Positions 50,131 through 62,461 of a DNA stretch of 64,000 nucleotides are shown piece by piece (the first letter of the stretch is position 1; each line of letters begins with the position of its first letter). Under the pieces are notes generated by a model. It was not told where the DNA came from and made no database searches. It saw only the letters and a list, made by a program, of their open reading frames with translations. The stretch is from Myripristis murdjan (taxonomy: Eukaryota; Chordata; Actinopteri; Holocentriformes; Holocentridae): positions 22,139,667 through 22,203,666 of the forward strand of contig NC_043989.1 in the NCBI RefSeq assembly GCF_902150065.1, written 5' to 3'. The position numbers were made by a program, and so were the translations under genes.

Positions 50131-52488
50131 ATGGGCGCGGGAGGAACACGACGGACAATAGATTGTTGGTGGTTTGCTCTGCATCTCTCTGTGCTGCTCA
50201 GCTGCTTGAAGCCTGTTTCAACGCAGTTAAAATATTCTGTTCCAGAGGAAGTAAAGGTTGGTTCCACTGTCGGAAACGTCGCCAAGGACCTAGGACTGGA
50301 AATTAATTCGTTGGAGGAAAGACGGTTTCGTATTGTTTCAGGAACGAAAGATTCTCAGTTTGAAGTTAATCAGAACAATGGCGTTTTGTATGTCCATAAA
50401 AATATCGACAGAGAGGAGCTTTGTGATAGCACTGTGCCATGTTTAATAAACCTAAAAATGGTGGTGGAGAACCCTTTGGAAATACATTATGTCGACATAG
50501 AGATAACCGATGTAAACGATAATTCACCCAGTTTTCAGGAGGAAGAAAAATTGTTAGAAATATCTGAGTCCACTGTCCCTGGCAAGCGTTTTCAGTTACC
50601 AGCTGCACGAGACCCAGATGTGGCCGGCAACACTGTGCGTGTGTATAAATTGAACCACAACGAGCATTTCAGTATGCAAATACGAGACAGTGGAGATGAT
50701 AAGATACCATTCTTAGTTTTGCAAAGGTCTCTGGATCGAGAAAAACAGTCTGAACACAAAATGATTCTGACAGCAGTTGACGGTGGAAATCCACCGAAAT
50801 CAGGGACTCTCAACGTAACAGTCATTGTTCTTGATTCAAATGATAACCATCCTGTATTTAGCCAAGAGGTATACTCCGTAACATTACCTGAAAATGTCGA
50901 GGTTGGGACAGTTGTGATACAGGTTAAGGCAACCGACGAGGACGACAGTGTTAATGGAGAGATTGCATATTTTTTAGGTGATGAACTTGACCCCAAAATG
51001 TATGATATGTTTAGCTTAGATGACATTTCGGGTGAAATCCGAGTAAAAGGCCACGTTGATTTTGAGAGGGCTGATGTTTATAAGTTAAATATACATGCCG
51101 CAGACAAAGGACAACCTCCAATGAGTACAGATTGCAGGGTCATCATTAAAGTGCTGGACGTAAATGACAACAAACCTGAAATAGAGGTGACATCATTATC
51201 AAATATGATATCGGAAGGTTCAAAACTTGGCACTGTTGTTTCTCTAATTAGTATTACTGACCATGACGCTGGCATGAACGGAAAAGTAATATGCAGTCTG
51301 TCAGACAATGTACCATTCGAATTACAGCCATCATTTCAAGATAACATGTATTCCTTAGTTTTGAAAGATCACTTGGATCGAGAATCAGTTTCTCATTATG
51401 ACATCATAATAACAGCTACGGACTGTGGTCAGCCTCCTCTGTCCACATTCAAAACTCTAAATGTTCAAGTATCAGATGTGAATGATAATAAGCCAGAGTT
51501 CATGCAGAATCCAATTGAACTTTACCTGGTTGAAAATAATGATCCCAATAAATCGATTTTTTCTGTTAGCGCTTTTGATAAGGATCTCAGTGAAAATGCA
51601 GCAATATCTTATCAAATTGTTAAAGGAGAAAGAATTCAGGATAAAATGGCATCTTTTTTGAGTATCAATTCAGATAATGGCCAGATTTTCGCGCTAAAAA
51701 GCTTTGACTTTGAGACAGTGAAAACCTTCCAGTTCCAAGTTGTCGCCACAGACTCTGGAACTCCATCACTGAGCAGCAACGTCACAGTGAACGTGTTCAT
51801 TCTGGATCAGAACGACAACGCTCCAGTCATCTTGTATCCGGTCAGCGCGAACGGTTCTGCTGAAGGTGTGGAGGAGATTCCTCGCAATGTGAACCCAGGC
51901 CACCTGGTGACTAAAGTGAGAGCCTATGATCCAGATATAGGATATAACGGCTGGTTGTTGTTTTCACTGCAGGAAGTGAGTGACCACAGTCTGTTTGGTT
52001 TGGACCGCTATACAGGACAGATAAGAACACTTCGCTCATTCACAGAGACAGACGAGGCTGAGCATAAACTGGTCATACTGGTGAAAGACAATGGGAACGT
52101 TTCCCTGTCAGCAACAGCCACTGTGATTGTCAAGGCTGTGGAGCCCAAAGAGGCTTTTGCAGCTGCTGATGTTAAAAGTGCAGCAAAAGACGATGAAGAG
52201 AACAATGTGACGTTATATTTGATAATAACTCTTGGCTCGGTCTCAACACTTTTTCTGGTCAGTGTAATCGTGTTGATTGCGATGCAGTGTTCCAAACCTG
52301 CAGACTATTCCTCCAAGTACTTACAAGACACGAACTATGACGGGACGCTGTGCCACAGCATCCAGTATCGATCTGGAGACAAACGGTACATGTTAGTTGG
52401 ACCCAGAATGAGTATAGGATCCACTATAGTCCCGGGCAGCCATGCGAATACTCTTGTGTTTCCCGACAAGAGACGTGCGTCTGGAGAG
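50131..52488 (+). CDS. Clustered protocadherin variable exon B4 (alpha-like)
   Basis: 786 codons from ATG 50131. It is a very recent duplicate of B3 over promoter, signal peptide and EC1-EC5; the few differences cluster in EC2 ([13 protein letters not shown]) and EC3. The 3' end differs from B3: [22 protein letters not shown] and V-F-P-D-K-R-R. Because EC2-EC3 are almost the same, B3 and B4 proteins may bind each other or be hard to tell apart. Donor GAG|GTAAGG, phase 0. Confidence 0.96.
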
Positions 52489-53132
52489 GTAAGGTACATT
52501 TTCTGAACTACTACTACAAATAATTGTAGCAGTAGTTGTAGTAGTAGTAATAGCATTCGTAATAATATTTTGATGATCTTGTATGTTATAATATATTAAA
52601 AGTACATTATAATATTATCAATATTGGCTGTACATGAGCTCAGGAGAAGACACTTGATTCTTTTGCGATGATGGTACACTATTATTATTGCTCTATTATT
52701 CCTAATGAAGTGAAAATGAAGTGTTAAACTGTTTAACAGCGAGGGCCTAAACAGAGTTTGGATTGTTGTGCCTGTGCCTCAAGGTAAATCGATGACTGTT
52801 GCACCGTTGTCGCTGTCTGTGGTGCTGAATTTGATCATTTCCCCTCCTAGAGCCTGCAAGTGCATGCCATCTTTCAGTTACTTACTATGGGAGTTGAGAT
52901 TTTGCAGGGGGCAAGCTCTTCAAAGTTTAAAGTAACGAAGCAGCATTTTTGTTGTCATAGTTTCATGCTACCTAACAGTAAAGCCTTTACTGAGACCAGG
53001 TTGAAGTTATTCCTTGGTTTCTATTTCCTTTTTAGGTGAGTTTTAATTTGTTCTAATAGTGATATTCTAGATATACGAAAGTGTTTAAAACTAACCACAT
53101 TTTTTCACTGTAATTTACTCGTGCACGTTCTT
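52489..53132. other. Spacer B4-B5
   Basis: Starts with a short TAG/CTA trinucleotide-rich stretch (52507-52552). Otherwise plain AT-rich sequence with nothing recognised. Confidence 0.6.
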
Positions 53133-53197
53133 GGCCACGAGGTGTCAGTGTAAAATAAATAATTTGTGTACCAGACGCTTTACAGGCCCTACCCCGC
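53133..53197 (+). promoter_or_regulatory. Promoter of B5
   Basis: GGCCACGAGGTGTCAGTGTA is the CSE; a GGCCCTACCCCGC box lies near 53186. The CSE is about 250 bases before the ATG. Confidence 0.8.
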
Positions 53198-53403
53198 TTG
53201 GTTCTGTCTCTACAGTCGAAATGATAAAGCAGCAGACATCTCAAAAAGCACATCGAAGTGATCAGCATTTTCCATTTTTGGCCCAGAATAATCTTTGTAA
53301 AATGGACTAAGTTAACCTGGTTACATGGAACACTGTTCGTGCTTGCTGTAAGGAGAATGCGTTTCTTTGCCTTCTGATAGAAGACGGAGGACAAAGACCA
53401 AGA

Positions 53404-55737
53404 ATGGGATTCTGGTATTTTGCACTGCGTCTCATTCAGCTGTGGCTCCTCTCTGACCAGATTTCGGCTCAGATAAGGTATTCTATTTCAGAGGAAGTTA
53501 AAGTCGGATTGGTTGTGGCAAACATAGCTAAAGACTTTGGTATTGACATAAGCGCTTTGAAGGAGAGAAGGCTTCGTATAGTGTCTGGATCAAAGGATGA
53601 TATTTTCCAGTTAAATCAGAACAATGGAGCCTTGATCATTCTTAAGCATATCGACAGAGAGGAAATATGTGACAGCTACGAGGTGTGCAAAATAGATCTC
53701 AAACTTGTTTTAGAAAATCCACTCGAAATTCACTATGTTGGTGTGGAAATAGTTGATGTCAACGACCATTCCCCCGCTTTCTCCGACAAAGACCAACATA
53801 TAGAAATAGCTGAATCCACACTTCCAGGAACAGGTTTCCAACTACTGCCTGCCCGTGACCCCGATTTCGGGACAAATTCAGTCAGTTTATATAAATTAAG
53901 CCCAAACGAATATTTTGAAATAGAAATTAGAGACAGTGGCGAAGAGGTAAAAATACCGATTCTGAAACTGCGCAAATCCCTCGACAGAGAATGTGAGAGT
54001 AGACATTTTTTGGTTTTGACAGCCGTTGATGGTGGAAATCCTCCAAAATCTGGACATTCCAATATTACAGTCACTGTTCTTGATAACAATGATAACGGAC
54101 CCGTATTCAGCCAAGATGTTTATTTAGCAACGATACAAGAGAATGTAGGAAAGGGTTATTTTGTGGTTAAAGTTAATGCTACTGACTTGGATGATGGAAT
54201 GTATTCCGAGGTGACATATTCTTTCCTTAAAAACTTGAAAAAAAAGTTTTATGATACTTTTCGTTTGGATTCTAAAACTGGTGAAATTTTCGTCAAGGGC
54301 GAAATTGATTTTGAGGATACTGAAGTGTTTAGAGCCGATGTTGTGGCATCTGATAAAGGACAGCCTCCCATGACTTCAGATTGTAGGGTCATAATAAAGA
54401 TTAAAGATGTAAATGATAATAAACCTGAAATAGAAGTGACATCGCTTTCTAACGTGGTTCCTGAAAACGCAAGTCCTGGAACAGTGATTTCTCTCATTAG
54501 CGTTACTGATAAAGACTCTGACATGAACGGCAAGGTAATATGTAGTCTCCCTGATGATGTGCCATTTGAATTAAAACCTTCAGTTCAAGATAGCATGTTC
54601 TCTTTAATTATTAAACAACGATTGGACCGAGAAAGTACGTCACACTATGATATCACAATTAAGGCCACTGACTGTGGCCAGCCTCCTCTGTCCACGCTTA
54701 CAACTCTCAGCATTCAGGTGTCAGATGTGAATGACAACAGGCCAGAATTTGCCCAGAACCCCTTTTTACTGTATTTGATTGAAAATAATGTCCCCGGTGA
54801 ATCTATTTTTTCGATGAGTGCATCAGATAAAGATTTAAATGAAAATGCAGCCATCTCCTATCATATTGTAAGACAGGACGGGGAAAAGAACAACATGGCG
54901 ACCTTCCTTAATATAAATTCTGATAGTGGACAAATTTCCGCTCTGAAAAGTTTTGATTTTGAGACAGTGAAAACCTTCCAGTTCCAAGTTGTTGCCACAG
55001 ACTCTGGAACTCCATCACTGAGCAGCAACGTCACAGTGAACGTGTTCATTCTGGATCAGAACGACAACGCTCCAGTCATCTTATTTCCAGTCAGCGCGAA
55101 CGGTTCTGCTGAAGGTGTGGAGGAGATTCCCCGCAATGTGAACCCAGGCCACCTGGTGACTAAAGTGAGAGCCTATGATCCAGATATAGGATATAACGGC
55201 TGGTTGTTGTTTTCACTGCAGGAAGTGAGTGACCACAGTCTGTTTGGTTTGGACCGCTATACAGGACAGATAAGAACACTTCGCTCATTCACAGAGACAG
55301 ACGAGGCTGAGCATAAACTGGTCATACTGGTGAAAGACAATGGGAACGTTTCCTTGTCTGCAACAGCCACTGTGATTGTCAAGGCTGTGGAGCCCAAAGA
55401 GGCTTTTGCAGCTGCTGATGTTAAAAGTTCAACTACAGCTGAGGAAGAGAGTGGTGTTCCATTTTATCTCATGCTGACTTTGGGCGGAGTTTCAGCACTT
55501 TTTGTGATTAGTATCATCGTGTTGATTGCAATGCAGTGCGCCAAACCCACCGACTATTCCTCCAAATACTTACAAGACACTAATTACGACGGGACACTTT
55601 GCCACAGCATCCAGTACAGATCTGGAGAAAAACGGTACATGTTAGTTGGACCCAGAATGAGTATAGGATCTACTATAGTTCCGGGCAGCCATGCGAATAC
55701 TCTTGTGGTCCCTGATAAGAGACATACGGCTGGAGAG
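53404..55737 (+). CDS. Clustered protocadherin variable exon B5 (alpha-like)
   Basis: 778 codons, the shortest in the window, because the signal peptide is short (mature start Q-I-R-Y-S at about residue 24). EC1 has C-x5-C and linker DVNDH. EC2-EC4 are distinct ([21 protein letters not shown]). The membrane-side region [14 protein letters not shown] and G-G-V-S-A-L-F are its own; the stub has R-S-G-E-K-R-Y and D-K-R-H-T-A-G-E. Donor GAG|GTAAGA, phase 0. Confidence 0.96.
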
Positions 55738-56104
55738 GTAAGATTTTTTTTTTGTTGTTGTTCTAAAAGCAACTTTTGTACGCCATATTAGCAATACACA
55801 TTCTGGGAGCAGAGGGACAAGTCTGAAATGAGAATATGTGTGTCCGTGAAATTTTAGTATTTTTTTGCCAGTGGCTGAAGTTGTAGGTCTGTTGTGCGCT
55901 ACATCGTTTTCAAAGTATGGTTGTGTAAGGTGGAGAATGGTGGTTACTGAAATCTTCATGATCATTTCATTTTGTGCGATTAATGTTTGGGAGAACGTCC
56001 CCATCTCTTTTGTCCCTTCAAACTCAGTTTACCTTGCATTTATAACTTACTGCATATTTACTGAGTCAAACCACGTGTTATCATCCTAAGACTGAGAAAC
56101 CACA
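55738..56104. other. Spacer B5-B6
   Basis: Starts with a T-run and TTG repeat. No gene or known repeat is seen. Confidence 0.6.
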
Positions 56105-56171
56105 GGCCACCTGATGTCAGTATGGCATAGATAATGCTTTTGGTTTTGATGCTGTTTAAGCCCAGCCCATC
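56105..56171 (+). promoter_or_regulatory. Promoter of B6
   Basis: GGCCACCTGATGTCAGTATG is a slightly diverged B-type CSE. An AGCCCAGCCCATCT box follows about 40 bases on. Confidence 0.75.
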
Positions 56172-56356
56172 TCGAGGTTATTGCCATTGCACTCGCTGAT
56201 GCAGTCGGAAAATACAAAAAGAGAGTCTAGTAATAAGACTGTGTTTTTATGTGTGCATTTCTTATTACCCTTGTTAGCATGGATCAAAGAAAACTGATAA
56301 TCTAACGACAAGAATCACGGCGTTTGGTTTAAGAGAAGTCGATATTTTTTCTTCAC

Positions 56357-58705
56357 ATGGGGTACGGAAGACAAAGGTGCACGATGGAGTACTGGCTGGT
56401 TGCTGGATTGCTTTTGTGCTGTGGGAAAGGGATTATCGCTCAGATAAAGTATTCTGTTCCAGAGGAGGTGAAAGTGGGATCAGTTGTTGGAAATCCCGCT
56501 AAAGATTTAGGACTTAACCTCTCTACTTTGAAGGACAGAAGATTTCGTATTGTGTCTGGCTCCACTGACGCTCTGTTTCAGGTAAACCAGGACAACGGTG
56601 TGTTGTATGTCCATGACATTATAGACAGAGAAGAACTCTGTCAGGGAAACAGCGCTTGTGTTGTTAATTTGAAAATAGCTGTTGAAAATCCTCTGGAAAT
56701 TCATTATCTTGCAGTGGAAATCACTGATGTAAATGACCATTCTCCTTCTTTCCACGGTGAGGAGCAGCTTCTGGAAATATCTGAACATGTTCCTGTGGGT
56801 ACTCGATTTCCTATTCATGCAGCCCGTGATCCTGATAGTGGAACTAATTCGGTTCGCTTCTATAAACTGAACACACATGATGATTTTGAAATTGAAATCA
56901 GAGACAGTGATGATGACAAAATACCGTTTCTTTTATTAAAGAGACAGTTGGATAGGGAACGGCAGACAGAGCATTGCTTAGTATTGACGGCCACCGATGG
57001 AGGCCATCCACCGAGATCTGGAAGCCTAAATTTGATTATCACAGTTCTTGATACAAATGACAATCGCCCCATTTTTAGTAAAGATGTTTATACAGTCGCT
57101 TTAAACGAAAATGTCCCACTAGGTGCATTTGTAATCAAAATTAATGCCACTGATTTAGATGAGGGCCTTAACAGTGAAATTGAATATAGCTTAAGCAAAA
57201 CATTAAAGCAAAAAGTGTATGACACATTTATGCTCGATAGTGTCACTGGTGAAATTCGAGTGAAAGGAAGCGTGGACTTTGAGGACACGGAAGTTTACAA
57301 GCTCGATGTCCAGGCCTCTGATAAAGGCCAGCCACCCTGGACGGCCGAATGCAGGGTTGTCATAAAAATAAATGATGTTAACGACAATAAGCCGGATATA
57401 GAAATCACATCACTGTCTAACATAGTCCCTGAAGATTCAAAACCTGGCAGCGTTGTTTCCCTTATTAGTGTGACGGACAGCGATTCAGGCATCAACAGTA
57501 AAGTTATTTGCACAATCTTAGGGGATGTCCCATTTGAATTGAAACCATCTATTCAAGAAAACATGTTCTCTCTCATCACAAACGGACGTTTAGACCGAGA
57601 AACTGTGTCACATTATGACATCACAATAATGGCTACTGATTGTGGTCACCCTCCTCTATCCACCATCAAAAGTCTTAGTATTGAAATATCCGATGTGAAC
57701 GACAACAGGCCTGAGTTTAGGCAGAACCCGGTGGACTTATATATGGTAGAAAACAATGAGCCTGGTGCCTCTATCTTCTATGTGAATGCTATCGATAAAG
57801 ATGTAAATGAAAATGCAGGTATTTCATATCACATTGTAAGAGGGAACGGATCAAATAATGACATGACATCCTTTCTTAATATCAATTCTGATAATGGACA
57901 GATTTCCGCACTAAAGAAGTTTGACTTTGAGACACTGAAAACCTTCCAGTTCCAAGTTGTCGCCACAGACTCTGGAACTCCATCACTGAGCAGCAACGTC
58001 AGAGTGAACGTGTTCATTCTGGATCAGAATGACAACGCTCCAGTCATCTTGTATCCCGTCAGCGCGAACGGTTCTGCTGAAGGTGTGGAGGAGATTCCCC
58101 GCAATGTGAACCCAGGCCACCTGGTGACTAAAGTGAGAGCCTATGATCCAGATATAGGATATAACGGCTGGTTGTTGTTTTCACTGCAGGAAGTGAGTGA
58201 CCACAGTCTGTTTGGTTTGGACCGCTATACAGGACAGATAAGAACACTTCGCTCATTCACCGAGACAGACGAGGCTGAGCATAAACTGGTCATACTGGTG
58301 AAAGACAATGGGAACGTTTCCCTGTCAGCAACAGCCACTGTTATTGTCAAGGCTGTGGAGCCCAAAGAGGCTTTTGCAGCTGCTGATGTTCAAGGTGCAG
58401 CAAAAGTTGAAGAGGATAACAATGTAATATTTTATTTGATTATAATTTTGGGATCAGTTTCAACACTTTTTCTCATCAGTATTATTGTGCTGATTGTAAT
58501 GCAATGCTCGAAACCTGCGGACTACTCATCCAAATATTTACAAGAAACTAACTATGACGGGACACTGTGCCACAGCATCCAGTACAGATCTGGAGACAAA
58601 CGGTACATGCTAGTTGGACCCAGAATGAGTATAGGATCTACTGTAGTCCCGGGCAGCAATGGAAATACGCTTGTTGTCTCTGACAGGAGGCAGGCATCTG
58701 AAGAG
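56357..58705 (+). CDS. Clustered protocadherin variable exon B6 (alpha-like)
   Basis: 783 codons from ATG 56357; the alternative ATG at 56384 is less likely because M-G-x-G-R-Q-R matches the B7 start. EC1 has C-x5-C and linker DVNDH. EC3 and EC4 share blocks with B2 ([14 protein letters not shown] and D-I-E-I-T-S-L-S). EC5 has S-N-V-R-V-N-V-F where others have S-N-V-T-V-N-V-F, losing a glycosylation sequon. The stub has K-Y-L-Q-E-T-N-Y as in B7. Donor GAG|GTAAGA, phase 0. Confidence 0.96.
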
Positions 58706-59107
58706 GTAAGAATTACTTTATTTTATCAACGTTCAAGGTGTACACATCTGCACAGGGAAGGATTAAGATAGTGAATGTTTCCAATCAGCAAAACTGCCTT
58801 TAGTTAGGATGTCATACTGTTATTCACTGTCACATTTGCGGTAACTTGGTAGGCTGGTAGTGGGACAGAGAATGTATTGCTCTCACTGTTTACCTTTGTG
58901 GTGCTTACTTTGGTCGTGGAGGCAAAGGTTGTTTGCTGCGGCGATAAATGCTCCATTTCTTTTCAGAAAACCCTTCTCTTTTATAAAGCCGTCTGTATCT
59001 CTCGTTTCAACAGCGGACATAAAATAAATCAATTTGTGTTGATTGCGGCTTGTTATTTCAAACTCGCCCCAAGGTCTCTGGTTTTTAGCAAATGTATGAA
59101 AGTTGTT
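58706..59107. other. Spacer B6-B7
   Basis: Non-coding; no repeat family or RNA recognised. Confidence 0.6.
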
Positions 59108-59170
59108 GCCACTTGGTGTCAGTGTGACATCGGTTATAGCCATACTCCAACATCATGCCCTGCCCCACAA
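59108..59170 (+). promoter_or_regulatory. Promoter of B7
   Basis: GCCACTTGGTGTCAGTGTGA is the consensus B-type CSE; an ATGCCCTGCCCCAC box starts near 59155. Confidence 0.82.
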
Positions 59171-59355
59171 TGAGCTGTTTTGTTAAGAGTTAGCCATCGG
59201 CAAGACCTCAAAAACGAGGGATTAAATACCAGGAATTTTTCTGCTATAAGGGGTTGATTTTTGTCAGGGAAATGCATGAAACCATTTTGTCGATTTGACT
59301 AAAGGGCTATCCTGTTTTGCGTTTGCATATTTTCGTTGAACTGGATTGTTAAGCC

Positions 59356-61710
59356 ATGGGAGACGGAAGACAAAGGCGAAAATTGGAGTACTGGTGGGCT
59401 ACACTGCATTTTTTTCTGATGCTGTGCCTCGAAAAGCAGGCTTCAGCTCAGATTAGATACTCTGTTCCTGAGGAAGTGAATGTTGGATCCGCTGTGGGCA
59501 ATCCTGCGAAAGACCTGGGTCTTGACATCAGAACTTTGACTGAGAGACGATTTCGCATTGTTTCTGGCTCAAAAGATGATCTATTTACGGTAAATCAGAA
59601 TAATGGATCCTTGTTAGTTCAAAACAATATCGACAGAGAGGCGATCTGTGACGGAGATGATGCTTGTTTGATTAATCTTAAACTAGTTGTTGAAAATCCT
59701 TTAGAGATTCACTATGTTAGTGTAGAAATCATTGATGTAAATGATCACGCTCCAGTTTTCTCAGAAAAGGAGCAGAATTTAGAAATAGCTGAACATACAA
59801 TGGTTGGGCAGCGATTTCGAATACTGGCTGCACGAGATCCAGATTTTGGGAGAAATTCTGTCCGATTTTATAAATTAAATCAGAGTAATCACTTTGAAAT
59901 TGAGATGACAGATGACGAATATAGGATACCTTTCTTGGTTTTGAGAAAACCGCTAGACAGGGAGTTTAAGTCCAAACATACATTAGTTGTCACGGCTAGT
60001 GATGGAGGTAATCCACAAAAATCGGGCACTTTAAACATCACCATCAACGTGCTCGATTCCAATGACAACCGCCCTGTATGTCGTCAAGACATGTCCTCAG
60101 TAAAACTGCAAGAAAATACCCCTGTTGGTACAGTCATCTTTCGACTGAACGCAACTGACTTGGATGAAGGTTCAAACAGTGAATTAGAATATTATTTTTA
60201 CAAAACTCTAAAGAGTAAAGTATACGATATATTTGATTTAGATAAACATAGTGGTGAAATCCGAGTTAAAGGTGAAGTTGATTTTGAGGAAACAGATGTA
60301 CACAGATTGGATGTGCAGGTGTCTGATAAGGGACAGCCTCCTTTGACTGAAGACTGCAGAGTAATAGTTCAAATAGTAGACATCAACGATAATCATCCAG
60401 AAATAGAGGTGACATCCCTTTCTAGTGTGGTTGCTGAGAACTCAAAGCCAGGAACAGTGATCTCACTCATCAGTGTTAGTGATAAAGATTCAGGTATGAA
60501 TGGAAAAGTGATATGTAGTCTGTCAGAAAATGCCCCATTTGAACTAAAACCATCGTTTCAGGATAACATGTACTCCTTGGTGACAAAGCAGCGTTTAGAT
60601 CGAGAAATTTTATCTCATTATGATATCACAATTAAAGCTACAGACTGTGGTCAGCCTTCGCTGTTTTCTGAAAAAACTCTGAACATTCAGGTATCAGATG
60701 TCAATGATAACGTTCCCGAATTTTCACAAAATCCCCTTATCCTTTACTTAGAGGAAAACAATATACCTGGTGCTTCCGTATTCTGTGTAAGTGCTTCTGA
60801 TAATGACTTAAATGAAAATGCAGCTATTTTCTACCACATCAAAAGGGGCGATGAAGCACAAAATAAAATGACAAGCTTCCTTAATATCAATTCTGAAAAT
60901 GGCATCATCTCCGCACTGAAAAGTTTTGACTTTGAGACACTGAAAACCTTCCAGTTCCAAGTTGTTGCCACAGACTCTGGAACTCCATCACTGAGCAGCA
61001 ACGTCACAGTGAACGTGTTCATTTTGGATCAGAACGACAACGCTCCAGTCATCTTGTATCCAGTCAGCGCGAACGGTTCTGCTGAAGGTGTGGAGGAGAT
61101 TCCCCGCAATGTGAACGCAGGCCATCTGGTGACTAAAGTGAGAGCCTATGATCCAGATATAGGATACAACGGCTGGTTGTTGTTTTCACTGCAGGAAGTG
61201 AGAGACCACAGTCTGTTTGGTTTGGACCGCTATACAGGACAGATAAGAACACTTCGCTCATTCACAGAGACAGACGAGGCTGAGCATAAACTGGTCATAC
61301 TGGTGAAAGACAATGGAAACGTTTCCCTGTCAGCAACAGCTACTGTGTTTGTCAAGGCTGTGGAGCCCAAAGAGGCTTTTGCAGCTGCTGATGTCAAAAG
61401 TTCACCCAAAAATGAGGAGGAGAACAATGTGACATTTTATTTGATAATAACTTTGGGCGCAGTTTCATCACTTTTTCTCATCAGCATCATTGTGTTGATT
61501 GTAATGCAGTGTTCTAAACCTGCGGACTACTCATCCAAATATTTACAAGAAACTAACTATGACGGGACACTTTGCCACAGCATCCAGTACAGATCTGGAG
61601 ACAAACGGTACATGTTAGTTGGACCCAGAATGAGTATAGGATCTACTGTAGTTCCGGGCAGCAATGCGAATACTCTGGTGGTCTCTGACAGGAGACGGAC
61701 GTCTGTAGAG
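59356..61710 (+). CDS. Clustered protocadherin variable exon B7 (alpha-like)
   Basis: 785 codons from ATG 59356 (GCCATGG, strong context). Mature start Q-I-R-Y-S at about residue 32. EC1 has C-x5-C; linker DVNDH. EC2 is distinct ([10 protein letters not shown]), EC3 has [10 protein letters not shown], the EC3-EC4 linker is DINDN. EC6 has Q-E-V-R-D-H-S where others have Q-E-V-S-D-H-S. Donor GAG|GTAAGC, phase 0; the frame stays open unusually far into the intron (to 61857), which I exclude. Confidence 0.95.
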
Positions 61711-62196
61711 GTAAGCGCGTTTAAACTTTTAATTTACAGTGGCATAGTACATGTAGATAAGTTGTCAGGTTTTCCGATTTTCTGTTTATTTTCTGGTAAT
61801 ATTTTAACTTTGTCGTATCTTCAGTGGCTTGAATATTCAAACTTCAGCCTATGGTGATGCATTTCAGAAGACCAGGCTCGGCAGGCTTAAAGCAGTCTGT
61901 ATAGATATTCGCTGTCCGAGGTGCTGAAATGCATTTTGTATCTGATATACAAGCAGAACCTATCACACGATATTTCTCTTATGTAAAATTTCATACTCGC
62001 TGTTTTGAAGTCAGAAGAACTCTTCGCACAACTTTTTTATGAGACAGGTGCATCGGGGAGGGACTAGTGGATCAAAAGTTGCAAACAGACTCCGCACACT
62101 AACTTGCAGTCATACACATATTTGCGGTGTTTCTTTACTAAACCTTTATTAGGCAAATACTCTCTTTCTTTGACATATTAAATAACAACACATTGG
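61711..62196. other. Spacer B7-B8
   Basis: Non-coding; nothing recognised. Confidence 0.6.
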
Positions 62197-62265
62197 TCCA
62201 CTTGGTGTCAGTGTTACAGCGGGGAATTGCTTAGCATTTGGAATAAGCTCTCCCCCTCTCAGATC
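62197..62265 (+). promoter_or_regulatory. Promoter of B8
   Basis: TCCACTTGGTGTCAGTGTTA matches the B7 element. A CTCCCCCTCTC box follows about 30 bases downstream. Confidence 0.8.
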
Positions 62266-62461
62266 TTTTTGTTCAGCTCAAAAGAGAAGGCGAAGGCAAG
62301 GCATAATGTTGTAGTTCGATATGTATCCTACCATGGAAAACAGGGAATTCTTAAATTTCACCTCACTGGAAACAGGAGTTATTTTTTAGTGGAAGACGTA
62401 CTGTATTTGTGGATGTGTATTTTATGACTACATTTAGAGGACCGAAAGACAAAGAGGCAGA

